Part shown: positions 1 through 11,800 of the stretch, piece after piece
Numbering within the stretch: the first letter of the stretch is position 1
Layout of the letters: each line of letters begins with the position of its first letter
Program-made: the position numbers and the translations under genes
Notes under the pieces: model-generated
Database searches by the model: none
What the model saw: only the letters and a program-made list of their open reading frames with translations
What the model was told of the DNA's origin: nothing
Assembly (NCBI RefSeq): GCF_000003815.2
Contig: NC_049993.1
Span: 8,185,762-8,249,761 of the forward strand
Source: Branchiostoma floridae
Lineage: Eukaryota; Chordata; Leptocardii; Amphioxiformes; Branchiostomatidae
DNA length: 64,000 nucleotides
Direction of reading: 5' to 3'

Positions 1-3000
1 TGTCACGATTTCGTTTCCTCATAGATAGAGGCAGCAGCATATGACGAGTCAACGATGTCGTTAGATATAGTTTTTGTGAGACTTATTTTGGAATGACGGT
101 ATCTGATAAATGGGAGTTATATCTTAACCGTTACTAAACATGTCATTAACTTATCCATAAATGTGCCCGAATACATATGGCATGGCGGGGATGTATATCA
201 GCTTTACGGGCTACTTGATAGCAAGATTGCAAATTCTCTACTAGATCAAGGATCGATGCGAAGAATATATTTAAATAAGGGTACTATGGCAACGGCAAAC
301 AACACAGCAAATATATTTCCCTCCCTGCTGTTTATCAGGTTTGTTATTTCCTGCCCTTAAGGCCATTTAGATAACCTCTCCATTGCAGGCGATCGGCTAT
401 TATTATCGAGCAGGCGCGCCGCACGGTAATCCTCCACATCGAGTTAAAGGTAGGAGTTATAGGAGGTCTAATCAACCCCGCCGGCAACGTTTGCGCCTTC
501 GTCAAATTTCGACTTAAGACTGCACAACCAAAAACCTTCCGCTAACCATGTGTACGTGTTGTGCAGTGTAAGGAGTTAGAGGGGCTTAGTGGCATCGATG
601 GAAAATTGTTTGGGTTAGCTGACAAGGGGTCTAGTCAAGGGTTCGTTGATCGCATTCCTTGATGTTATGTCCTCGAGAAAGGCACTTAACACGACTTTCC
701 TCTGTCCAGCCAGGTGTAAATTGGCATCTGAGTCGGCTGGGCAGTTAGAATGGTGGAAAGAGCAAACACAGTGAATTTGCAGCCCAAATTCTGGGATTTC
801 CATATTTTTATGGCCGCTGAACTGCAAGCATGATTCATAGGATCTGACAAGCAACAGTTGGTTCTGAACGGACACAGCAAAATTGTAGAATAAGTACCAC
901 AGTAGTGTTACTCGGGATATAAAATCAGTGAATGAAATGGTACCAAAGACAAGGGAAGGAACTCATGGTGAGCAAGTCAGAAAGTTTTTATAACTTCATG
1001 AAGCCTTCTACATTGCCACAGTATACTTTGCGATTATATCTTAGTTACAACTAAAACAATCACTACATGTTATAGAGATTGTTCTAAGCCACACTAATGT
1101 GGAAATGGATTATTATTACAGGTTCATCATAATATGTCTGAATGATGATTAATTGTTGATTAAGCTATAGATTTACTCCAAAAGCAGTGTTTTAACAGGG
1201 AACTGTGATTCTTTATGGACTCATTTAGATAAGTTGAAATAGTGGTGAGTAATCCGAGCACTTCTTAGGCCTACGTCCCATTTTCTACCCGGGGCCCGGC
1301 CAGGCTGTTTGCAGAAACGACAGATTAAAGTTTATGCCAATAAATATGCACAAGGAATGCTGTTGAATCATCTTTAGTCCGCTATGTGTTTTTGTTGTCT
1401 TTTATATCGTAGTTTAGAATTTGGAAATGTGACGTTATCCTAACCAGGGCTGTAGAGTGGGTACATCCGGGTGTTTCGCGTCCTTGGTGAAGGATGTCGC
1501 AGGTGTGTAGTAGCGGAAGTGTTTTGCTATCGCCGCGGCCCATCCGCCAGTTCGTTTATCTTCCTGTGGGTCTTAGGAGATGAAGTGCTGGCTGTGAAGC
1601 ATCGCGGATGCTGAAGTAATGTAGATCTTGGAGGATTTGGTAGGCGCCAGGTTCTCCAGCATCTTATAAGAAGCATCGTTTGTACAGAGCGAGCAAAGGA
1701 GGCTCAAGAGAGGCTATTAAAAGACATCGCATCGGCGGGTATTCGTTATAATGAGGTGTTAGAAACTTTCACAAGGACATCCATTTTGCCCTCAAAGTTT
1801 AGACACAGTCAGCTTTCCGTTCTACAACTAGGCATGGTTGATTTAACGGCACACACGAGGAAACATGAGCTATCTGCACTCAACAATCACCATAGTGTGT
1901 CCATCACACGACGGATAAACACGGCAGTTCCACCGCATAACCCCCAGAAACTTTGTGAGAAAGTCCCATCTACTAAATGTCATAAGATCCACCCATAGCT
2001 TGCCGACTTGTGCTGTTTACAATTCCAAAACAAGCAAAAACACACGGACACAAACAAACGGTACGGGAAGCATAAAATTTTGTTTGTATGAGATCATCAT
2101 AAACATCCCCAGAAATTCCTGATTGTCAGTTTCTCTATATATCGAAAGAAATCTTTGCATCTATTTCGACTCTTGCTATGCTTGATGATACATATTCTAT
2201 GATTTATTGAATGAATTCCATCTTTTTTAGCACGTAACAAGCAGCGCAAAACTTGTAACTCTTCGTGAAAGTTTAACATCTATTATTCATAGGAAAGATA
2301 ATGGAGAAGGATTCTCTATAGATTTTGCTCCTTGATATATTTTCCTTGTAAGAGAGACCGAAAGGAATAATCCTCCATAAAAGATGCTTTTCAGATACTG
2401 AATCTAGTCTAATGATTCTTTTTATGTCTTTGAATACTTGATAAATGGTTCGGTGGCAACAATGCTGACAACATCGTACTTGTGGCTCACAATTTGCTAT
2501 ATGTAATTATGTCTATATCCACATAACTTCAAAAGCGATAAAGTGACCAGTAGTTTGTGGACTTGGAACACAAAGAAACGAAGGGCAGACTTTTATGGCA
2601 CGACCAGAAGTCGTTTACATGACAAATGTAGGTAAGAAATTGTCTATATGTTTGCACCTTTCATGGTAATAAACTCCGCATCGTGAATCCTTTGTCCTCT
2701 TGAGCGCTGGGCAAACGCATGGAATGATCAATACCCGATGATGGAAATATTGCCCAACATGCACATTATAATAGGATTCTAGAGGTGTGTGGAAGCTTTG
2801 GTATTGACCGCCCACCCCAGGAGACTGAACTGTGCGAATATACTCAAGAAAGCAATCTGCATCTTAAGCAGGTCATTGCCGTGAGTGTTTTCAAACCGGT
2901 TACAGGAAATTAACGTGTCCCGGTTTAAAGCAGAACTCCCCTGCTGCGGCCTCTGGGGGTAGCAACACCGCACGCTGCTTGTTAAATGATGAATGTGAAC

Positions 3001-4980
3001 ATGATGAAGCCACATGCATGTCCCAAAGGTAAAGGAACTAAGATACAGCTTGGAGATTTTGTCCTTGATAAAATACGATATATCATGATGATAGCATGAT
3101 GTGTATGGCTGCAAGTGCCATTCATCAATGTTATTAAACTGAAAACTACGAAAAAAACGATACCACACAGATGCTACGATAAGAACGAAAGCTTCCCTGA
3201 TGAACTTTTTTCCGTTCTTTCTTATATACGTTCCGTCTTGTTTTGTTGAAAATGGTGATAGTACACGCATGTTTTAATCTCTAACAGCAGTCTTTTGATA
3301 CATTTCTCTGTTTGATGGTCCCATTAAGGATGGGTGATAATTTACACCATACTGTGGAATTGGGAAACGTTATCTAATAGGCTAATATGTCCACGCAAAT
3401 TAATGACTAGTGAACTGGCAACTAGGCAACACACGGCTTTATTTTCGTAAAGTCTACGTCTTCAAATCTTGGTTTTCAGACTATCAAGTTGTTTCTTCCC
3501 ATGTAAAGACAGGAAACGTTTCAACAATGTCCTCTTTATTCATCAAGATTCTTATGACAACCACTACGCAACATATTCAAACATATCGTATACTTACTAC
3601 AAATGGCTATCTATTGAATGAGCGAAGAGCTCACCCCGTAATACGAGATGGTACAAGACTGATAGATCATTTTTCTTCAACGGTTTACCACAGATACTGG
3701 AGACCTGGTGATCTTATGTTGTAAAGTCACTACAACCAAGCAAGAATATTGGTGCACGATCGCAAAAAGCACTAGCTGAACGTACGATTACAAATAATAC
3801 TGACGCGTAACCAGACGCTGTGAAACGGGATTGTGACGTAAAAACGTCGACACGTCGGTGCACAACACGATATTGCACAATTTGTACATGCGCATACATT
3901 GTTTGTCTCTTGCAAAAATAATTGCATTTCCGATTGAGAGCTAACAAAAGTTATATCCTCTTCCACATTTTCTCCTAGACGAAACATATCCTAATTTCAT
4001 TGCGATACTTGCGTTGAAATATGCGTGGAAATACGTTCCAAAATGGACAACAAAACGAACACTGTGCAACTTCTGTGCAAATATGAAAAAAAAAACTTAG
4101 TTGAGAGAACCGTTAGTCAAGACATGATTTCTTCTTCACATGCATGTTGGTACAGGTCTTAAGTTTTCTTCAAAGATACATGTACTTGCATTACGCGAAG
4201 TGACTAGGTCTTAACTCTCAAAAAGGGTGTCTCAATAGGTACGTTTACTAAAGACTTCAGACTGTTTTTTAACCAAAGACCCCTTAAACGTATTACAAGC
4301 AAATGCGGTAGACATGCGACTAGTACGTCGAGATCTGTGGAAGACGTCTTTTGTATCAACAGAGGTAAATTAATCGCCCCAAATAATGATATTATTGCTT
4401 ATCAACATTGTAAATCGTACCTGAATCCCAAAATGTCACCGTTGCTTATCGCAATTATTATACTCTAGAACCCACGCTAAGTCCGTATTTTCATAACCAT
4501 GGAGGCTTCACTCGCGTTTCTTTATGATAGTGGTCAAAATTTTCATTTTTTTGTATGTGGAATCTCGCAGCAGAATAGGAACTGGATCTTCAAACATCGA
4601 ATGTACATCGAGTGTATATCACAATGAAAATATCAATTATACATCTCTATAACCATATAGGTATAGCCCGGAAATACTCCGTCATGTACATACATGTCAA
4701 TTAGAAAAGAATGCAATTGGTTCGTACAACGCTCTGTTCCTAATGTTGTAAAAGGTATACCTGTTGCCACATTCACCCACGATTTTTTAGATTATAGCCG
4801 CATAGTTTTGCTGGCATTGATACATGTACCTTGCACATATAAGGGGTTTGATACATGCCTGAATCCGTAGACCTTGAATACTGTATCAAACTGGGCAAGC
4901 ATTTGTTCCTGAATAAGATGTCTGCTGCTTACACCAGAATAATCACTTTCCCAGAAGAGCAATTAGTTACTGTACGGACG
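1..4980. other. No recognisable gene
   Basis: I read both strands and found only short unrelated reading frames, the longest a 163-codon frame on the minus strand at 2779-3270 with no recognisable domain and an unlikely composition (rich in H, F, Y and S). The only repeat I recognise is the short fragment at 1268-1325. The stretch may include 3' untranslated sequence of the receptor gene to the right, but I see no convincing polyadenylation signal to mark its end. Confidence 0.5.
1268..1325 (+). repeat. Solo end of the 10.39-kb inverted-repeat element
   Basis: This stretch matches the left end of the element at 10389-10620: both have a GGCCTA/GGCTAA start, a central CGGGGCCCGGCC block and then GGCTGTTTG. 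No matching right end is present nearby, so it is a fragment. Confidence 0.5.
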
Positions 4981-5351
4981 AATGCAACGGACGCTAGCAC
5001 TTGGACCTCCAGTACACACGGCTTGCCAATGTCATGACGCATCACAATTGTGCCTCCCTCACTCATGACGTCACACGTATTGTCCTTTCTGTTAACCAAT
5101 GAAGAAGGTTGCCTGGTGTCTACCTCCGTCTTCAGAATGTGACGAGGATCATCCGAACCTGTAGCTATCGAGATCTGTATGGCCCAGGACGACAAGGTTC
5201 CAATTGTACTTCTACTCTGACCCAACACATATCAGTCAAGCTTTGTCCACTCAAATACGGCGGGCTTTCAGGTGTTGAGATCGCCATAGATGGTCTCTAT
5301 CCTTCAGAAAATCCTGTTTGCCACATTCATGGACCTAATCAGGTCCCGTCT

Positions 5352-5533
5352 TTAACGGAAGCACGCAGCCGCGGCCGTCCCCAGTATCCACAGTCTCCCC
5401 GGCACGTCAGCCTGGCGTCCGCTCTGGTCTAAATGTCGTACGTTTCTCCGGAGGCACGATTCCAGGAAGGCACCATCGTTGGGGCATGCGCAGAATGCTT
5501 TGAGCTGTGTTTGAGTCTCTGCTGGCAGAATGC
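5352..5533 (-). CDS. Candidate alternative last exon of the Ig-SH3 receptor
   Basis: On the minus strand a TGTATTGCAG acceptor precedes 5533. If the upstream SH3 exon (ending in phase 1) splices straight to it, the frame stays open for 59 codons to a TAA at 5352. The predicted tail starts ILPAETQTQLKAFCACP, has four cysteines in all, and ends TAAAACFR. The stretch is more GC-rich than its surroundings, as the proven exons are. If the 81-base exon at 5787-5867 is included instead, translation stops there and this becomes 3' untranslated sequence. I recognise no domain. Coding use is uncertain. Confidence 0.3.
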
Positions 5534-5814
5534 CTGCAATACAGTCTTGCGTTATGAATACTATCATAAACATCAATCCACAGCTTCTCGAATTATGCTG
5601 TGTAGCAAATAGACAAACGACAACAATAACATAACCTTCTTGGCGAAAATTGATAACGACGAGAAGTATATAAGGTGTATACATTTGACCGATGAGGTTC
5701 TAAAGAGAATATTATTTGACTTCAATAACGATAGATTCTCAGTTTGAATTGCATAACAAAAAAGATGATAAACGGAAACACATTACCTGAAGTATGTACA
5801 TCTTATCAAGCTCT

Positions 5815-5867
5815 TCAGGACGTGACTGTCCGTTTGTCAGAAATCAAATTTGTCTCGCTTGATGCAG
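5815..5867 (-). CDS. Ig-SH3 receptor exon 10: short C-terminal tail and stop
   Basis: A very pyrimidine-rich acceptor (TTTCTTTTTTACAG) leads into SASSETNLISDKRTVTS and a TGA at 5817-5815. A GTAATG donor lies 28 bases after the stop, so the exon would be 81 bases (5787-5867). It could be spliced onward within the 3' untranslated region, or skipped entirely. Confidence 0.6.
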
Positions 5868-8800
5868 CTGTAAAAAAGAAAGACAGCATATTTTCACACA
5901 ATAGTATTTAACGTACTATAAAGTTGACTTCCTGCTGGCATAAAGTCTTTTATTTTTTCTAGATCTAAAATGTACTTCGAGAAATTTTGTTCACGTTTTT
6001 ACACGTGGTTATACTAGTAGAAGCCTCTAACCAAGCAATGGGTGCGTAAAGATCAAAGTTCTTGCAAATCCATCAATTTTTACTCTGTCAGAATCAATTT
6101 TAAGACTATTCATCACTTACAGAGTTTCTTCTGACTGGACGATTTGGATAGCGTCAGCATTTCCACACATGCTGCCGGGAAGGCGCCCAGCTTGCCTCTG
6201 TGGTAGCCGTACCACCAACCCGAGTTGTCTGTTCTGAGCACCTCCACGATGTCGTTCACCTGGAGGGTCAGGAAGCCACACTGGTCAGACTCGTACGGTG
6301 TGGACACTTTGGCGAATCTTCTCTCCGCTGAAATAGAAGTATTTGTGAAATTAGAAAATACTAAAAGTAAGTTGAAAAAGGTTAAAACTTTGAGACAAAA
6401 CTTTAACTTAAGTTATTGCAAAATAGTTTCCTCAGGATGGTAAGCTATTTACAAGTTGCAGCGGTATGTTGGTGTCGTGGCCCACACATGAATACATACA
6501 TAAATATCAATTGGTACAAAATACAATCATTGAATACAATTTAAAATTACTAATACATCTATAAATAAATGTGACGATCCGTACCACAGTAGTGAAGGCT
6601 AAGCCAACAACATTCATTCACCTGCAGGTGTTCCTTTGTCGCTGGACGTTCTGTGCGGTCTCACGTCAGGTTTGTCCCCGTTGACCCTGCCGTTGTGCGT
6701 GGCCGTCGCCATGTTGTTCATCTGCACGTCGGAGTGCCTCCGACTCGACGTCTTCCCCCGTCTGCACAGCAGGAAGGCCAGGAGCAGCAGGACCACCAGC
6801 AGGCAGATAGCCGCGGCCACGCTGCCGGCTATCACCAGGATAGTGTACAGCTTACTGCCGGACATGAGACCCAGGCCTACTAACGGTACCATACAGACAT
6901 CAGGAAATGTAAACATTTTGAAATAACTTTTTTCTATGCAAAATGTGCAGTAACCTCAATGTAGCAAAGTATCCACCAATATATCTACTATGTAAACATA
7001 ACAAAGCTGCAACAAAATGAAATTCTTGAAAATTCGTAAGTTTTTCTTGAAAATTCGTAATTTGATCCGATTGTGTACAAGAATTTTCTTGGTGTTGAAG
7101 ATGAGTAAAATAATTCTACATAAGACAATTTGGTGATATCCTTGATACAAGTACAACGATCACATTGAAGAATTTTTGAAGGTACGACGGCCTCACCTAA
7201 AATGTATGTTTCTAATTGTTTTATAAAAAGTAGATTCTGAACGACAACCTAAAATGTCTGCTATGTCAATATGTATTAAGAGCAAAGCATAATCTCTTGC
7301 AAAGTACCGTCTGTTTTTGACTCCAGCTTGGTGACGGCGTTTACCACCGACAGGGACACCAGGACCGACTCGTGGTGCGGCTTCCCCACGCCGTTAGCCG
7401 CCACACAGGTGTACTCCCCGCTGCCGTTAGCCTGGGACCGCGCCATCTTCAGCGTCCGGCTGCCGGTGTAAACCGTCTGCACGATGGATCTGAGGTGGAC
7501 CAGATATCATAATACTTGTAGCAATATATCCTTTACTACGATACCCTTTAGCCCTATATTAATGGTCCAAACAATAATACATGCAAACACACATGCACAA
7601 AACATGTAGGATTCTTTAGAAAATAAAAATAAAACTGTTTTCATCTGTTTCTATGATTCCAGTTGTCTTTGGCATCTACCGCATGCAAAGTGAATAGGTA
7701 CCCCCCCCCCCACTCCCCAAGTAGAATGGAAATAAATACAAGTGACGAGGATGAATAAAGAGATTTTAGTTCACTGTCCCTAACCTTAGTGGGTCTGGAT
7801 CTCCAGTTCTTAGCCAGCTCAGACTTGGAACGGGGTTTCCTTCGGCAAGACATCTTAGGATGACGTCTTCACCTTGAAGAACGACGTTGGCCTCAGAGAT
7901 GTTGATGATTTTTGCCGGATCTAGACAGAGGATACGTTCCTTTAGATGGGGAACTTGAAATACGTCACTTACTTGTCTTAAAAGGTATTGGTGTTATCTG
8001 TGTCATTGTCATGCAAAATTGAATCTATGAGTGCTAATACCTCGGCTTGTTTTCCCTCAAGATATAACACTCAAAACAAAACGTGCTGATGATTACGCAC
8101 TACGATCAAAGACTACGATTTAGAATCAGTGAAGCCTATACCATGTACGAGTATCGAGGTATTAGTGATATATTTCAGAGTTGGTCACGGATAACATACA
8201 CCTAAGAAAAATGAATGATTTCTCATACGTAGACCCCACCTTTCGATTATCCGGTTTTATCATCCCCATTCCCACAAGTCTAGCAGAAAATCGAGGTGAG
8301 TTTGCGGTACTTACATGTGACTTCCAGGAACACACTGTCTGTCTCCTCCCCGCCGATGTGTTTGGCCACACACGAGTAGTTGCCAGACTGGGCCCTGCTG
8401 ACTGACGCCAGGAACAGGGTAGACATGTACGACTGGTTACTCTCCTGTGGAGGATAAAATGGGATTTTTAATATCACCAGGACTATAAATGATATGGTCG
8501 TATAATGCTGTCTGCAGTGGACGCACGCACAATTTGTATTCCTTGATAATCATCGACGTCTACCAATTGTATATGTATACGTTGGTATCAAAGCTTCTCT
8601 CAGAAGACCAACAACAACTAGGTACGTAGAAGCCGCTTAATTGCACACCCCATTTGTTAGTACATTTCGTGCAATTATCCGAATGGTGCAACAAGCTTAT
8701 AAGGCAAAGGTATTAAGCTGGTCCGCACGACCCCCACGGGATATTGGGATTTCGTGCAATTACCAGAAGTGTGCGATTATCCGTTGTGCAATTAACTGGC

Positions 8801-11800
8801 CTCTACTGTAATATCATGTAGCTGGTATCAACTTCAAATTTAGCTTTTCTGTGGAAAGATTATAGATTCAGACGTGTTAAGCGATCCTAACAACATTTGA
8901 TGATGCCGCAAGTGTTTGAAATTTTGACTATGTATAATGTTATATGTAGTACATTAGCTCTCGCGATCGAAAACATCTCTGTCCTGATATATGAGGTATC
9001 AAAGCGCAGCTATAAAAATCATTTACCTGTTCAGACACTACATGGAATGTGTCAACGATGACGTCATCTTTCCTCCAGAAGAGCGGCTGTATCAGTGCTC
9101 CTGGTTGGTCGACTGTGCAGTTCAGGGTCAGTGACGTAGCCTCGACAATCTGTAAAGGGCTTGGCACGCCTATTTGTACTTGGGGCGGAGCTACGAAAAT
9201 ATCAAGAAAAACAATAATCATGCCATGAACATCAATTCATCTGAAATTTCTCCTCACCTATCGTCTAGCTTGTTCGTATAGATAAGACATCAACGTTATT
9301 GTACAGTTTTGGGAAACCCAGGGCTAACTTTATAGGTCTTGGGGCACTGCAGTTCGAAAGATGCTCAACAAATTTCAGAGAAAAGAACGATTATTTAGTA
9401 CAGTAATACGTTTTGTGTATTTTGTTGTCTTCTAATTCATACTAAGTATAATGCAATACCTAAATCTTTAAAAAAAGCGAAACAGCAGTGTCGCAGTGAA
9501 TGAACTCCGCAGTGCCACACCCGTGCCCCAAGTGCAGTGAGATACCACCCTAAGTATTTTCGTTGTTTATAAAGTGGAGAACTCTACCATGCATCTCCAG
9601 GAGAACATAGTGCTCTTCCTGTCCAACGACGTCCAGCAGACTCGTCAGAACGTACAGCCCCTCGTCTTTGGTCCCTGCGTTCACGATGGTCAGGGAGCGG
9701 TCCTTGGTCAAGAAAGCTCTGTTCTGCAATGGGATATGAAAAGTTGATGGTATGTAAACCAGAGGGTAAATGTAAACCAAAGGATAACGAAAAATAACTT
9801 TAAATCGTAAAAAAAAATACAATGCAACCATATTGCCCTAAAATACAGTCACTGTGACGGATTGAACATCTAGCTTTTCAAGCTTACACAATGAATAGAA
9901 TCAGAGCAAGTCGCTACTTTTTTAATCGAAAAAGTAAATACATTGACCTCTTTGACCCAGTTGATAAATCCAGAACTGAGCGTATTGTACTAGTGTACGT
10001 CGTTCTTCTCCTCCTCCAACATCGGTGACAGACATAGGACACTGGTAAAAAGTAATAAAAAGTGCTCTACAGGGATTCACAAGTACCTCTAGCGGCCCAA
10101 AGGACATGGTTGAGTTGGTTGCCGGAGAGAACATGTAGACAGCCCTCCTGGTGCCGTACATCCCCCCGGACAGCTTGTTCCACGTCAGCGCGAAGAGGCG
10201 GTAGTCCTTGCGGAAGTAGGCCGGCAGGGTGACCGAGTCGCCCTCCATTCCCCGCACGGTGATGATAGTTGGCGTGCTGGGCTTCACTGTCGCGGCTGAA
10301 CAGAATGGTTTACGTTTTACTGACAATGATATTTACTGTATATCTATTCTTCAACTTAAGGTTGAATTAAATGCATCAAGTTGCACAAGGCTAACGCCAC
10401 ATTTCCAAACCGGGGCCCGGCCGGCTGTTTGTGGAAACCCAAAAAATAGAAATGTATCTATACGCAACAATATACACAAATAATGTCCACGACTATTTTC
10501 TTAACGTCTTGTGTAGTGAAGTGTCTTTCATATCAAAATTGTATGGTGATGATATCACCCTATTCGTTCCCGAAAGCTTCACGACCGGGCCCCGGTTTGG
10601 AAATGTGCCAAAGGCCTAACATTGAAAGAAGAAATCCGCATCTACGAGTATTAGACTTATTTACACAGAGTGGGTATGTACTATGATCTATGCTCTAGTT
10701 TACTGCTACATACATATAAAGGAGACGAATGGAAGATAGAATCACTTAATGGATCAACATTCGCGGAACAAAATGTATTTTAACTTTATCTTGTAATGTG
10801 ATTTTGCTGTAAAACGTATGTTATAGCCTTCAGGTAAGCGTTTCTGGAAGTTCTTATCAGTTCTGCGAACGTTTGATGTGATTTAATGTTGAAAAAGGTT
10901 TACACCAATCTTCTTATTTCATAACATAGAGTGCTTTGAAATAAGTCAATTTGAACAGAAAATAATGAGCACATTTATAACAAACGCTTATTACTCTCGC
11001 TAAAGCGGTAATGTATCGGTAGCATTTGTGTCTATGTGTGGTTGTGATTTAGCAGCATAAGACAAGAATATATGAGTGGATTTTTCATAACTTTGATATG
11101 TGGTTAGTTCGTGCACCATGAAATAAACGATAAGATTGTGGGTCTTCTGGCGGGTTTCCTTGGCACTGCATAAGAACGTCCGGTTTTCATTCATCTTGTG
11201 TTCAGAACAATCTATATGGTCACGAAAGGTGCAGATTGTTCTTGTACTAAAAAAGGACGTAACATAAGCTTAGCCTCTCTAGCTTATTCCTTAGCACTGC
11301 ATGGGCGTTTTTGTACTAAACGTTTGAAAACAAAACATTTCAGATGTAATGCAAATTGGTACCTGATTTGTATAATCAATGCGGAAAATATGTAACATTT
11401 TAGCAGTAAATGATGGAATATCCACGTGACACTTGGAAGTTAGATGATGTGCAGAATCATAAGATATATCTTATGAAAAAATTGGATATCATTTGTATAA
11501 TAAATAATTACATTCTACAGTTTCTTGATTAACGGCAATAAGTTTATTGGTAAATAATGGCGATTTCATATATTTGAGATATGCACGTTTTCTTGAAGTA
11601 TTTTGAGCCAAACATTTTGAATGTTCAAGTCGAACAAAAGAGCTTGCAATTTTGAATGTACATTGAGTAGGCGAAGCCTACAAGATTTTCATTAAAACGT
11701 ATGTCATTAATCGTATTATGTTTGGAATTGTCTTTATGTGATATACAATAGCTTCATAAATAAACAATTCGTTGAAATTGGACACAAATGTATTTTACTC

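Noticed and set aside
2779-3270. 163-codon minus-strand frame
   Set aside because: No domain, no signal peptide, composition unlike the verified exons, and the other frames nearby are equally meaningless.
4929-5228. Minus-strand frame with TCDVMSEGGTIVMRHDIGKP
   Set aside because: It has some coding look but no recognised domain, and its ends lack a matched acceptor and donor. It may be 3' untranslated sequence of the receptor gene.
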